Source: Chrysopilus asiliformis (Eukaryota > Arthropoda > Insecta > Diptera > Rhagionidae). Taken from it: 64,000 nt of DNA. The stretch is taken from the NCBI GenBank assembly GCA_964034945.1, contig OZ035960.1, positions 15,657,403-15,721,402 of the forward strand, in the 5' to 3' direction. The position numbers were made by a program, and so were the translations under genes. The notes under the pieces are model-generated. The model searched no databases. It was given only the letters and a program-made list of their open reading frames with translations, and was not told where the DNA came from. Positions 23,701 through 38,700 of the stretch are shown in pieces; within the stretch, counting starts at the first letter, position 1, and the number at the start of each line of letters is the position of its first letter.

Positions 23701-26700
23701 TTTTTAATTTCTATCAAAAAAAAGTTTTTACTGTTCATTACGTTATCGTTACGTTTTTTCTCATTGCTTTTGTGAATTCTCGATATTCTCTGAATTGAAA
23801 AATTTGATTATATTGATTGCCTATAATAGACAAAGGGCAATTACAGATTAATCTTGTTAAATTTTTATTTATTTTTTATTTCACAAAATAATTGCGCTTT
23901 CTTCACCAATTAAGTCTTTCTATCGTCATGGAAAAAAAATCAAATCCGTATAATTTCTCTTTTCGTATTCAAATTACGAAGATAATAACGATTGCAATAT
24001 TTTGTTTTGTAATTGTTTTATAATAGCAATAAATATATTAGTAGTAAGTAGTATTGTTCAATTGACAAAGAATATAATTCCTAATAAATATATTTGGATA
24101 CATTTATTTGTTAATAGCAGAGTTATTAGTAGACGTATTAGTAGCACAAATAGTAGTACAATTGGCGATTGATGTTAAATTTGTTATGAAATTGTTTTAT
24201 TTGCTGGCATTGACGACGATGAGGAGCTATCGAGAGGTGAAAAACGCCAAATCCTCACTTCACCAGAACTGTTTCGGAATAAAAAAAAGAGAATAAAGAA
24301 AACAAAAATATTTTTTCCTTTAACTTTATCGATTTGTTTTTTGTTTGTTCGTTTTTTATTTTTTTTTTGCTTGTTTCAATTTCAATTGATCAAAAAAAAA
24401 ATAAAAGCTACTAAAAATGAGAGAAAAACAAGTTAATTATTTATAGTTCATAGACTATTTCTAATATTAATGCACAGCTGGAAAGGGGGGATAAACTGGG
24501 AACAAATAACTAATCCAAATTATTCATATGGTAAAACTATACGAACAAAATGCGTTATTTATTCATCTAGTCAAAAACAATAATTATAGTACTTGAAATC
24601 AAATTAAAATCATAAAAGAAATATCGTTTAACTACTCACTTGGATGCTGTAAAGACGCGTTGTCCGGATGCCACAATATCATAGATTGAAGAGTCAGTTT
24701 TCATTTCAGCTAAACTTTCACAAGTTTTAACATTCCATAGGCGAATAATGCCACCACGGCAGCTAGAAAGCAGGACATCGCCAGATATTGCCATTCCCGA
24801 TACCCAGCCCTTGTGTGCGTTATTGAGTGACTAAAAGGAAAATCATTTTACTAACAAGAATGAAACATTTATGATATTTTAAAAAATTAGCAACAGAATT
24901 GCTCTCAGTTTTTTTTAACACAAGATTTTTTATTGATCAATCAGAGCTATAAAAAAAATCACGATACGAAAATCACAATGGACGCATTCAGCTGCAAAAA
25001 GCGCTCAGCTGAGCCGCTCAGCATGCCCTGAACGCACTGCTCAGTGCATACTGTTTGCAAACCATCAACAGCCTTGAGTTTTAATAAAACGGGGTCAAAA
25101 AGCCTTGAGTTTTAATAAAATTTTATAAATTTTTTTGATTTTTCGCACCGCTCACTAACTGAGCGTACTTTTATGCCGCTCAGTAAAAAAGCTGAGCTGC
25201 TCAGAAGGAACGATTGCATTCAGTAACTGAGCCAGTGAGCTGCTCAAAAAACTTCTGAGCGGCTCAGTTCACTGAATGCGCCCAATGTTTTGACATTTCA
25301 GAATTTAAGACATCGGAATTTAAATTCAATCGGCAACGCATCGTTAAAATAATTGATTTTTTCAAGAAAAACTAATATAAAGGTGCCGCTCCACATGAGC
25401 GTAAATACGCGAGTAACTCTCAAAAACTCTCGAGAGTTACTCGCAGGAGGTTGTCCATTTGAGAGTTAGTTTCGGCGATTTTTCTCTTTTCAAGACTAAT
25501 ATCTTGATTTTTTTGACATCTTGCTTTAGCGAGTTCTCGAGAGCTACTAGCGAAATTCAAACGCCATTCGTATCTGGCGAGCAACTCCCCGAGAGTTCAG
25601 TGGGTGGGTGTCGACTAGAGAGTAGAATCACTTTTGACAGCTCGCAGAAACTAGCTCGCGAGTTTTTGCGAGTTTCTGCGAGCGACTCTCAGAGACGTGT
25701 CCATTTGCGAGTAGCTGCTATCGAAAGGTTCTTGCCGGCATTTACTCTCATGTGAAGCGGCACCTTAAAAGTGTTGGATATATACATTAATTTTTTCTTG
25801 ATAATTTTGATCACAAATTCTTAGTTCAAATTAAGTCATTTATACAGAAATCGAAAATTTCCAGAAGGCAAAACCTTTTTTTTTAATTATTTTTACTTAA
25901 CAAAACTTATTTTTAAACAGACCCACTATGCCTACCTGTTTGAGCTCTCCGTTTCTGAGGTCCCATCGCTTGATACCTGAATCGCGGCTCCCGGAAAATA
26001 ACTCAGCATCCGCCCCTAAGGCATCCTGAGCAACTGCCAAAGCTTGAACACCATCATAATGCGGAGGTTCCAAATTCAGCAGTGGATAGACGACACCACC
26101 GGTTGAAGGAACTTCAAAAACTTTAACATAATGATCCTTGGAACCAGTCGCAACGAAATCTGTATTACCGGATCCCTCCCATGCTGTCACACACATAACT
26201 GCCGCCTGATGCCCACCAGAAAGTTTCCCCAAACATGTTAAACTGCGAAAGAGGAAATTCAATTGTTTGAGTGACATGGGTTTTGTTTAGTAATTAACCA
26301 AAAGTCATGTTAACATCAGATCTATATCGCCCCCCCCCCCCCTTTTCCCAATTTCAATTTCCGGAAATGGCAAGCATGCATCAATTTGAAGCCGAAATCG
26401 AAAATTGTCACCCCCCCACAAATTACCCTTCAATTTTCCGTTGATCCCTCAAACACTAGCAATTAACTTACTTTTTCAGGTCCCAGATTCTTACTTTATC
26501 CGATGCAGCCACATACAAATTACCGGATGCGCCCATGCATAAAGCCGTAATTGGCGATTCGCCCGGTTGTGTTCCAATCACATTTGCATTGCCGGCCATC
26601 GTCTGTCCCGATGAACATAAAGTCTTTATGGCCCTTACATTGCTAGCTCTTAGATCCCACACACGGACATATGGGCCGGATGCAGAGAATAGCAAATTCG

Positions 26701-29700
26701 TTTTACAATCGTATTCAACAGCAATTACAGGACCCGGATGCGTTGATAGACAATGCTGGGCCGTCTCCTTGGCCAAATCCCAAACTTTTACCGTTCGATC
26801 GGCGGCCGCCGTAAACAGTGTATTGTCCTCCACTTTAATCGATAGAACAGCATTATTATGGCCGACAACAGTGTGTGTACAGTAGAGTGGCACTCCGGCA
26901 CGTATCTGTAATCAAATGAATAGAATTTCTGTTATGGCAAAGTTATTCAATCAGGCAACAACATTCATTCTTTCAGATTAAAACGTCAATGCAAAAACAC
27001 TCTACGAATTATTATCTATAACATAAAATGGTAAGATACAAACCTTTCCAGTGAATTTCTGTATACTTCCGCCTGGCGTTGGATCCTGTATACCGGCTCC
27101 CAATCGAGAGAACACGTCACTATTACTGGCATCTTCCCGTGATGTCATCCGGCGGTAGACCGGTGGCGATTGAGTTGGCGTTGTTACATCATCCTCTCTA
27201 CGTTAATGCATCAGCGAATAGCAGCGAAAAGCAATTTATTAGTGGATTTTTGGGATGGTTAATGATTAAAACTTTTTCTGTTATAATTATATTGATAAAA
27301 ACAACCGGGTGAACAAGCCCATACTCAAACAGAATTTGCTACAAATGTGCATTTTGTTAGGAAAAAAATAAATTGTGTGTTGAGTGTAAATGTGATGAGA
27401 TTCATGCGTTTATGGAACTTTAACCAGACTGCATACACAAGACAGAAATACTGTACGAAAAACCAACATAGGAAATATAGTTTATAAAACGAAATTCCAC
27501 TTGCAAAATCAATGGATGAGTTTTTGATGTCGTAAAAGTCGCGACAAACAATTTTAGTATACCTGATTGACAACCTGTTAATTTTGACTGAAAAATTTAT
27601 TTGCAAACTGATAAAACATTTTTACCACTTCAGAGTTATTTTTATTAAAATTTGGAAAGTAAGAATTATGAGAGTATATGCGTTGCTTTGCCGGAGTGCG
27701 CCATTTTTAAACAATTTTAGATATTTTTGCCTATTCAAAAGGTTCTTTTTTGCGTTTGTCGTTATTTCATTTGCTTGGTTGTGCAAAAAAAAACCTTTTG
27801 TAGAAGGCAGAATAGCTAAATTTGTCTTGCTTTCTTCAAAAACCACGCAATACGGCGATGTAACGCAGTCGATATGCCACAGGTCGGAAAAATTCTATAT
27901 ATTTTTAATAATGTTTCAAATTTCTTGATTGAAAGCGCAGCTAAAAAATTTTTGATCAGTTTGCATAATAATTAAGCGCTAGACTAAAATTTCACTATCA
28001 ACAAAAAAAAAACAAATTGCAATTAAGAACAACTTCGAATGAAACAAACAAAACGGATAACAAAAAGTATTGTTAAAATACGTAAATTACGAAATCGTCA
28101 ATTTAAGGACAAAATTAAACTCGACAAACGAACACCAATTTAATCTTAAAGACATTGCTAGCAATTATACTTTTTTTTTCTTTTTTTCATTTTCAAGCCC
28201 GCAATAAGTCTTTCGCAATCAATTGAAAAAAAATCACAGAAAAAAATCTAAAACTTTTTATATTACTGTTCACGTAAATTAGTTTAAAAATTAAATTAAT
28301 TAACAAGTAAAAATCATTTCATCATTAAAATAAAATTAAGTCAATAGTATTTTTTAAATGCATAACCACATTATGTACGTTAATAATAAAAGATTTATGA
28401 ATAATAAATAAATTAGTAATAATAGTAATAATAAAATTAAGTATCGATTCTGTTGGTCTAGCTGTTGCCATTGTAGTAGCAGAAATATTAATAAATCGGT
28501 CGCAAATTCAACAACATCTGTTGTACGCAGTCTCATCGCTAAATTAAAAACTGTGAAAAATAAATAATAAAAAAAGAAAAGAAATAATATTCAAAAAAGA
28601 GTATAAATATCGTGTTTTGAATTTATATACAATGTGAATTCATTGCTTTGTGTTTGTGCTTGTGTTTTATCAAAAATTAAAATAAATTACAATAAAATAA
28701 GAAAAAAAAAGGATTTTTTTTTGTGAAATTAGACTAAAAAAGCATGCGCGAGGCGTGTCTCAAAATCCTGTCGTGGAAAGTCTATCTACACTTCAGTAAT
28801 TTTTATTTACGACTAGTTTTCTACGTTTGTAATCAACCTAAATGTTTATAAAGATATTTTCTTCGTATTCATAAAGAAATAAAGAGCTGAAAATTCGTGA
28901 TTATAGGAATATACTTACAACCCAGGTGACCCTTTAGTAGGAAAAGCTCTTCGGGACATTCGAGGTGATAGCGGAACCATTGTTGAGCCAACAGCATCGA
29001 CTGCTTTGCGCGTTAATGAAGGCGAGGCGATGTTATTCAAAGATTGCCTGTAAAAAATGCATCAGGGTTTAAAAAATTTATTTTTAACGGCTTGTTTCTA
29101 CAAACAAAAATGCATCAGAGTTTAAAAAATAGATTTTTTTAATGCCTTGTTTCTACAGACAAAAACTCGCAGAATTTTCACTCTCTTCGAAGTATTTTGC
29201 AAGGGAAAACACCTAAAATTCGCCTCGCAGTAGTTGTTTAAAGCTGCCGCTCCTCATGAGAGTAAATACGCGAATAACTCTCAAAAACTCTCGAGAGTTA
29301 CTCGCAGGAGGTTGTCTATTTGAGAGTTAATTTCGGCGACTTTTCTCTTTTCAAGACTAATATCTTGATTTTTTTGACATCTTGCTTTGGCGAGTTCTCG
29401 AGAGCTAGTAGCGAAATTCAAACGCCGTGCGTATCTGGCGAGAAACTCCCCGAGAGTTCAGTGGGTGCGTGTCGACTAGAGAGTAGAATCACTTTTGACA
29501 GCTCGCAGAAACTAGCTCGCGAGTTTTTGCGAGTTTCTACGAGCGACTCTCAGAGACGTGTCCATTTGCGAGTAGCTGCTATCGAGAGGTTCTCGCAGGC
29601 ATTTACTCTCATGTGGAGCGGCACCTTTAAACAACTACAGCGAGGCGAATTTTAGGTGTTTTCCTTTGCAAAATACTTCGAAGATAGTGAAAATTCTTAA

Positions 29701-32700
29701 CCACAAATTTTACGAGCTGGAAACGAGGCCGTGTAGTTTTAATTACTAGGAAAATATAAGTTTTCCTCTGACATATTGTGTCGAGTTAGAGTATTTGTAT
29801 TCGTTTTTAATAAATTAGCGTGTTTTTTACAGGATGTTCGTCAAAATTTGAGAAGTGTCAAATTTTTGTCCTTAGATTGGTGAATGAGAACATCAAAAAC
29901 CCTTTACCGCTAATTTTCCCGAGAATAATGGGAAAAATTATATTTGCGGTATGCTCCGCTTGGAATCTTGAAATCCTTTTAAAAAAGAATCATCTAGATC
30001 GGTTCGGCAGAACTCAATAACTAAGAATGTGTGAAAATCCTTTCTTTATATAATTAAAATACTTACTTCAATGAACCTGGTGCACTTGGAACTCGTGCCA
30101 GTGGAATAAAACTACGATTCACTGCTTCTTGTTGTGTGAACGATCGAGTCATTGAATCATCCTGGAAAAATATTTTTTATTGTGTTATTAATTTCGAAAA
30201 AAAACCTTCCAATTGAATGAGAATTTACTCACCTTATCATTAACACTGTTAGTAATTGAATCACCAAACAGAAGATCTTGAGGTTGAGCAGTTCTTCTAC
30301 GCACTTTGCTATTTCTGTCTCTAGAATTGAAAATGATTTTATTACCACAATACATCCAAGTTTCTTGAAAAATTAATATATTTTTCAACAAACAGCAAAA
30401 CCCAATAATACGAAAATAATACTCACGCATCAATATTTGGTGCTGGGGACGGACTCCGACTTGAGCCAGAGCTGTGATTCGGATGATGATCACGATCGCC
30501 AGCGCCGAGCAAAAGGCTATTAACATTATGCACATCGGACGGAATGTCATAGGTACTGTTGCTGTTCAACGTATTACCGGAGCTGCTCCATTGGTTCGAC
30601 AAAAGCAATGCATTCGAGAGATTCGCGTCACCAAGGGCGGCTGTTGGATTTTGTGCAATTATGTGCTGAAGCAACTGCTGCTGAATGCTACTGTCCTGCT
30701 GAACCTCCTTCAATAACGCTTCTCGCTCCAACAATCTAGTCTGGCTTAGTGCACTATCACACGTCTGAGAAATGCTTATCTCAGAAAGTTTCTCCAGCAG
30801 GAATTTCGCTTCATCCACCGAACGGACATTCTCGATCAAGGTTTGCAACGATTGAGCTTCATTAGCGGGCTCCTTGCCCTCCTCAAGCTCCATAATCGAA
30901 TGCTGAACTTGTGTAATACTCTCCTGAATGTAATTCAGATTCGCCTTGACGGTGTCCTCTTCGTTCGCTAATTCTACACTATCGACATGCTTCTGACGAG
31001 CTTTCACATTTGCCAGATCTCGACTTAATGCCTCGCGTTCATGAATCAGTCTTTCGAGTTCACGTTCCAACTCCACAACGGCTTGCTTGCTGCGAGCTGC
31101 CCGGCCAATTGTACGTTGTAGGTTGTCCCATTTGAGACGCGCCTGTCTTGGACTAAAGATCAACGGTGATCTCTTCTGCGGAACACGTCCAGAAGCCTTC
31201 ACACTCAACATACCCCGCTGAGTTTTACGTAATGCCGTAACTTGTTCGTTCTTTCGCTTTAGAATTTGATCTTTGGCTGCCCCTTGAGCTTGCAGGGATT
31301 TGATTGTGTTTTGCTGTTTTCTTGACTCTTTGCGAAGCTGGGCAATTTCACGGGCTTTTTTACTCTCCTCCTCTTTGTGACGACTGCTCTCTTCGGTCAT
31401 TTTACGCATTAATTTTGTCTAGAAAATGTATTAGAAGTTATAAGGAATTTTTTTATCAACATTTTTAAATATTTTTCTTGGCTTAAACAAAATGAAAAAC
31501 TAATAGCAGGTATTCTATCCATGGTAATACATCCCAAAGAGGGATTGGGCCTCCTTAATTTAAGTTTCTAACAATTTTCCTGCTCTGCTACGCACCTACA
31601 ACTTTACATGGATGGCGAACCATGGATGAATTGCAACATTTTTAATGTTTTTCATATCAAACCTTCAACAGCCAGGGGTCGTAATAGCAGACTGATGGTG
31701 TCATTAACACCAAGCATTAACTATCACTACTCATTTTTTTAGAACAAGTTAAATGAACTTGAAGTGATTGCGAGCTGCAGGCTCAACATTGCCAGCAAGG
31801 ATTACTACGATAACGATTTTCTCACAATAAACCAAATTTTAATTACCTTCATTGCTTTAAGTTCTGACAATTCATTTCTTAGATTTCTCAGTTGCGCTTC
31901 CTGCGAATGAAGCGCTCTTTGCTGACGAATGTGCTCCTTTTGCGCTGATTGCAGTTTCCTCAGTTCCCTCTGCATGTCAGAAATTTTTCTCTCGTATTCG
32001 TCACGGACTTTCTTGACCTTATCACTGGGCTGGGATTGATTTGATGCTAAAGTAAAACATTGTTCATAATTCATCATCAACAAAAAAGGATTAATAAAGC
32101 CAACTTACATCCCATATTAGACAAAACTTGATCTCTCTCCCGCTGTGTGTTGAGAATTCTAGCGTTTAATACATTTAACTTTTCCTCATAATGCTGTCGC
32201 ATAACTTGCAATCGCTGCTGCGATAATTCCAATTGCTCAATCAGTTTTGTTTTCAACTCAATATCTGAACTTATATCGTTTAATTCAGCTTGCATTTCAC
32301 CAGCTACAAAAAAACGATAAATTTGAGAGTTAAAAATTTGTTTTTTTAACTTTTTAACAAAAAAAAAACTCACTCTTATCATCGGATTCTGTGTCGCTGT
32401 CACTGTCCGATTCATTGTCCACATTTGAATTATTAGCGTCTTCATTAAAACCAGGCAACGATCTGGACATTAAAAGTTCGCGTTCCTTCTCCAGCTCTTT
32501 CTTCGCTATGCTAATTATGGCATCAGGACCTTCGAAGAACAAAAATAATGTCAAAATCTTGACAAATTGGAAATTGTCTCTCCTCAAACTTACCCTCCGT
32601 AAACGACATATTCATTTTGAAATTATTTCGCGGACTAGACATTGATTTCTTTAGCTGCTGATACATTTGTTCGGATTCAATTAGTTTCGCCTGAAGTTTC

Positions 32701-35700
32701 TCGATCTCCGTCAAATACCCGCCAATAAGATCAGTGACCGATTTATCTGTATCGGCCGCGGTCCATCCTATCGTCGCTTTTTGCAACATCAAATCAGCAT
32801 TCTTTTCAGTCAATGAATTAATAGTTTCCTGCATAGCTTTTAGCCGCTGCTGTAGTCGTTTATTATCGGCCATTAGCATAGCATTTTCATGGAAGGTGTC
32901 CGTCATGGATGCATTTCCTTCCGCATCAATGCTTCGTTTTCCCTGCAATTTTTTATTGAAACAATGAAAATTAAGAAAAAAATTGATATCTTTTAGGACG
33001 CAATACCTGTTTATATTCTAATAATTCTAACTGTAAAGCCGCAATCTCACGACGTAGCTGCGATATTGTCCTAGAGCTTTGGTCTTGATTAAGTTGTACT
33101 TTATTCTTAATATTTCGGGCACGATTTGCATATTTCAGGGTGTTCAATGTCTCCATGAAGTCACGATCGCTTGGCGAAACGCATGCAATCATCAGAGTTT
33201 GACTATTGCCTGAAAAAAAACAACATTATATGAAATTTCCATTTATTACATCAATCATTTATCATGATTACATAGTAAAAATAGAAGCAAATATAATGAG
33301 ATAACTTACCGCCAAGAGAATCTTGTAGTAATCGTGTGAGTTTTGAGTCACGATATGGAACATGTGTGACACGTTTTGATTTATCTCCTAATGCTGAAAT
33401 TACATTGCCCAACGCTAAAAGGCCACAATTAATAGAAATCCCCTCACGGGCACGTTCCCCGGTCGCCCCAGTCCTCTTCAAGCGTTCTGACCCGGCCAAA
33501 TCAACAAAATGAAACTTTGACGTCAGCGTTTCCAAGTCACCTTCAGGCATTCCACACTCCTCCACCGACATTACGCGCTGACGTCGTATCAAAATCGTGA
33601 ACAGTGCATGACTTCGTGAAGATTGAGCATTCATTTGAGTCGATGCTGTGGTCCTGGCCAAGGCGCCCTGCTGTAGACACCTAAACAATTTTTTTAAAAA
33701 ATCCCATAAAAAATCAATTTCCAACTCAAAGTGATGATTATATACTTTAAGGCATCCTGAGGTCCATTAATTGGTTTAATAGTTGCTCCCGACACGGATA
33801 TCCCGCCAGCGGGATCTTCATGTATTTTAAAAATTCTACTCTTATTGTACGGATCGAGCAGATCAATAATTTCTTCGTTGTAGAGTTCCATAAATTGTGC
33901 AGCGACACTGAATTGAACACTTCCCATACTAATTCCGTTCTCCTGGGATTTCCCAGTTTGTAAATTATCAATACCCGAAAATATATGGCGTACGGCACGC
34001 GGTATAATGCCCTCCTGAATCTCTTCAAGGTCTCTATCGAATCCTGTTCCCATTGTGTATGTTTTACCCGATCCCGTCTGACCATATGCTAATACAGTCG
34101 CATTGTACCCCTTGAGGGCACCCTCAACGAGTTTTTCAACACATTTTCCATAGATTTCAAACTAAAATAAAATTCCAAATGAAATGAAATAAAAAAGAAT
34201 TCTTAAGGAACAAACGAACGAACGTACCTGATCTGAATTTACATCGAAAACGAAGTCAAAGGTGAAGGCCTTATCAGCTCCTAAAATCACTTGTGGTTCA
34301 CCTGGTGTCACTGTCGTGCATATACGACACATATCGATTATCTCTCTGGGTATTTGCGGTCGTATCCTGAAAGAGAAAAAATCCGTATGGTTAAAAAATT
34401 TTAATGTGTATCTAAAGCGATTAACAAAATATTTTCTATGGTAATATCTGGGTTTGGAAGGATCAAAAATCCGCATACGAATCTCATTTTTTTTAAACCA
34501 ACAAAATCACACCAAAAAAAATCTTTTTGTAAAAAAAACGGTATTTTTTGCACCCCAAAATTGAACTGTTTTCTAAAAATGATGCACTGGTTCTTCGAAG
34601 CGAATCAAATTGATTGTTGAGTGGAAATTTTAGTGAACCAAAATCAAACCAATAACCGAACTATTTCAAGCAAATCCAAACACATTTTTAATATTACAAA
34701 AATCGAACCAAAAACCAAAAAATTTTTAGTGGTTTTTCGTTAGGTTCGTATTTGATTTTTTAAGGTTGAAAAATTCTCATTATTTTTCAAATTCCACCAA
34801 ATTTTGCGTCCGAAAAGCACTCTTCCTATCCTGTATCTAAAAAAAATTGAATTTTGATGTACGGAAAAGTTTTGTAAAGCTGTATTCTAAACACTTTTTG
34901 TCTTAACTTTTTTTCCGTACTATAAACTGTCGAGAAAATTGCAAAAGAAGGTTTCTTGTATGTGACAGGGGGAACAGGGTTGTCCAAAAAAATATATAGC
35001 CTATTTTATTATATTCATTTTTTTTTCAAAAGCGCATAGATTTTAGGAAATTTTCAAAAATAACTGTACCCCTTACAGCTACCGTTAAGGTAGAAATACA
35101 CGACGAGAGACTTTGGTCTCTGGTCTCCAGGGTACAAAAGGCAAAAATCTCCAAAGTGTATACACGATCACAGACATTTAAGTCTGGAGATCAAAAAATA
35201 GATCTCCGGAGACGTTTACTAAAGTCTCTAAAAGCAAAGTCTCTGGAGTGCATACGCGACGCAGGTATCTCGTCTCCAAGCATAACAACAATATCACTAA
35301 TCTAAAATATAAAATAAGTAAAAACACTTTTTTTCTTTATAAAAACTGACCTTTAATCTCAAAAAAAAACGAAACAAATTCTCGTTCCCACAAAACAATT
35401 CCCTGAAATGTCAAAATTCGTCTCCGGAGACCAAGAGATAGATATCAAAACGTTTTGAAGACCGGAGACGTATTAAAGAGACTCTCTCATTAGTAGCTAC
35501 ACGGCAAGAAACTTAAGTCTCCCAGAGACCTTAGAGACTTGATATTTGGAGACAAATCTCCGGTCTCCGAAGTGTATACACAGGTCTCTTTGTATGCAGA
35601 GGCGAAATTTTTGGTCTAAGAGACCAAAGTCTCTCGTCGTGTATTTCTACCTTTACTTTTCTTTCGTAATTTTCGTAAAACTCATTTACAAGAAATTTCA

Positions 35701-38700
35701 AGCCGCTAGCTCAACGCGTTTTCCAATTATTAACCCCCGTTGCACACTTAAGCTAAGCTATGTGAGCGAGGCTAGCTATAGTTACATAGCTTAGCTGTGT
35801 TAGCTCACCTCGTTGCACACTTGAGCTAAGCTACGCGGCGATATTTTCTGTAAATATATGAATTTTTTCACTTTATCTGCAGACATTTTTAGATATAAAT
35901 TATTTAACGCGATTGAAAATATTCCGCAAAAAAAATCAATTTTCACGTTTTCCTTACACTTTTATGTCCACAAAATACTACACTTTTGCAAACACCGATT
36001 CTACACTGTATAACGCCGAAAATATTTATATGTGAGTGTCAGCGATGCCAGCGAAGTCGTTCGCGTAGTTGAGGTCTGAACTACGCAAGCGAGCTTAGTC
36101 CGCGTCGCCCATGACTACGCGATGTAGTTTCATAGTTTCGCTGAAGTGTGCGGTTACCAATGCAAATGCTAAGGATTTTACTTTCAGCGATAAACTTAGC
36201 TCACGTAGTTAAGCTCGCTTAGCTGAAGTGTGCGACGGGGGTAAAGATACGTAAAATATACAGACCGACAGACATATGCATAGACATATTCAAAATTTTC
36301 CCTGAAACGGATTTCGTACTGATCAGAAAGTTTCTATCAGCTCCCCTTTCTCGAGTCGATCGATATCATGAATACAATACTTTCCCTCTATAACAGAGGA
36401 AAGTAAGAACAGACATACACGCGAAAATGGAATTGAACTCATTTTTGGTAATAACTCATCTGGGTCGGCGTAAATTCGAAATAATATAATAGCCTTGTGT
36501 GTCCGATTGCGTAAAACTCGTGAACCACTAAACCGATTTGAACTAAACTTTCTACTCGCTCGCATCAAGGAGCGGGTTTAACGCCACCAGGTGACTCTTC
36601 CCTGAGAAAATTCTCCAATTTTCTGTTTTCTGGCAAGGATATGATCAAAAATTGCAAAAACGCGCTTTTGATAGATACAAATATCTATAAGATCGAATGG
36701 CTACGAGTTTTATAAATTGGTTATTTGGCTTATTCTCTTGATATTTTTGGTTATCGTTTAATGTTTGACAGGATAGTAAATTTGGTTTTGAAATTTTGAA
36801 GGAATTTTTGATTTAGTATAGTGCGTGGTCGGAGGTCAAAAAAGGGTAGGGGTTAGACCGCAAAGAAGTGTTGAAATAAAAATTGCCAGTTAAAAAACTG
36901 AAAAAATTGCTTAACCCTTTCGGCACGTCTGGTACCACCAAAATTTCAAACATTGTTAAAACCAAGAAATAACTGTAATTACCGTTTTGTTTCTTGCTTT
37001 CTTGTCTCATATTGTCCAGTTTTGTGAAGGAAGTTACATGTCAAGTAGCACGAATGGTACAAAAGAGTACCACCTAACATCCCGACTGGCACATTTGTGT
37101 ACCACCTCCCACCATGTAACCACCCCTACGAAGGATCAAGATCTTTGCGCGGATAGTATCTATAGCGGCTAATAAACATATGCGGAACATTTAAATTCGA
37201 GTCCTACTCGGCTACACGAATTGCGTGCCGAGAGGGTTAAATATTATTAGCTAAATTACAGATAATAATCCAAAAAAGTAATTTGACCGCGAAAATCAAC
37301 CAAATGTGACATCCAAATTGTTGTCATTTTAGGTTTTACGCCATCAAAAAGCGAATATTAAACACAAAGTGTTAATTAAATTATCTGATTAACTTAATTA
37401 AAAAGCTTTGTATGCAAAAATTTCCTATCAAGCAAAAATTATATACCCTTGCAAAAAAAAGGGCTTGTCCATGTATAACAATTTTCGTAAATTAATTTTT
37501 GGAAAACATGTACAACTGAGGGCATCCCTTTATAATAATACTGATGTATATCCAAAAAATGCCAGTGCCATGCCACTCACAAACCCTTCAACATTAATCA
37601 AATCAATTGTTATCATTGCTGTTAAATTTTGCTAATTATTTTTCCACCGAAGCACATTTTCGTTGAAATTCCGCAATCAAACATGGTTAACAGAAATTGC
37701 CTACAAATTAAACCAATTTAAATAAATGCACACCCGCCGATGCCATTTACATTCAATAACACTAAAAAACCACCAGCTACCACCGACGGTAGCATATATT
37801 CGACCCAACATAGCAATAATAGGTGGTTGATTCCAAATCATCCTCCCCCAAACATCCTCCACATAAAATAAAAAAAAACTATCTACTTTAAACAGGAAAA
37901 CCATCCTTGCGAATAACACACGCCATCCCACTAATTGAAATCCACTAAACTGAATTTCAAATGGGAAAAATTATATCAGTGGACATGGGAAAAAACGAAA
38001 AACAAGTGAAATACATTATTTGTTTTACCTTTTTCGGTTAAACGCAGGACACATGTAGAGCATAATGTGCTTCCATTTACATCAAAATCAATTGCGACCA
38101 TACGAGATGCAAAAAACAAAAAAAAACAAAAAAAACTTTGGAAAACACGCATAAAAAGCATTCCATTTCGCTAGCAAACCATGCAAAATATTGAAAATAT
38201 CCGAATGAATTTTATTTTTAATTTCTCACACAACAATAATTTACTATACTTTTGTATACAATTCAAGGGACGAAAATGAACGTGACATAAACGGATCTGC
38301 CGACGACATGAATTCCCGGTATGATTAAATAAAATCATCCAGTCAACAGTCCTTTTGACAACCAACCACTATAATAAAAAGCAACACCCACCGTAGATGA
38401 GAATGGCATCATTTGTAATGTGCACAGGATAACAGAAAAGTGGCTGCTGATTCCTGATCAAATGATTACTTTTGCATATTGCATCTATTTTACCTGCATA
38501 AATTCCAATATTCACCATCCCCACACGCCCAACTATGTAGATTTTTACAATTCCGCCACGCCCGACACAACGCAACGCAGTGAATTAAATTTCGACCAAA
38601 TGCAAATTATTTACAAAACAATTTTCATAGACAATTTAATTCAATTACAAATTTTAACAAAATATCATCGGTCGAAACAATATAATTTAATAAAATGTGT

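Larger units (their letters stand above)
17784..24639 (-). other. KIF21 intron 17 (6.9 kb)
   Basis: This intron separates the last 70 coding bases from the rest of the gene. It carries a 286-bp MITE (18643), two piggyBac-type MITEs (19782 and 21534) and a Helentron copy (22538). The parts 18932-19777, 20021-21529 and 22900-24639 hold no convincing gene; they are AT-rich and include A/T homopolymers. Confidence 0.8.
34850..36560 (+). mobile_element. Decayed second-family Helentron carrying two nested MITEs
   Basis: With the MITEs at 35088 and 35735 removed, the rest aligns with the Helentron layout: ATTTTGATGTACGGAAAAGT, GAAATTTCAAGCCGCTAGCT, then CAGACCGACAGACATATG and GAATACAATACTTTCCCTCT. 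The same family appears inverted at 54085-54560. Confidence 0.55.

Noticed and set aside
25459..25755. 98-residue frame (and a similar 111-residue one at 29320-29655)
   Set aside because: Both are the same frame through copies of the AGGTGCCGC MITE; the GAG-type motifs lack stops in this frame by composition.
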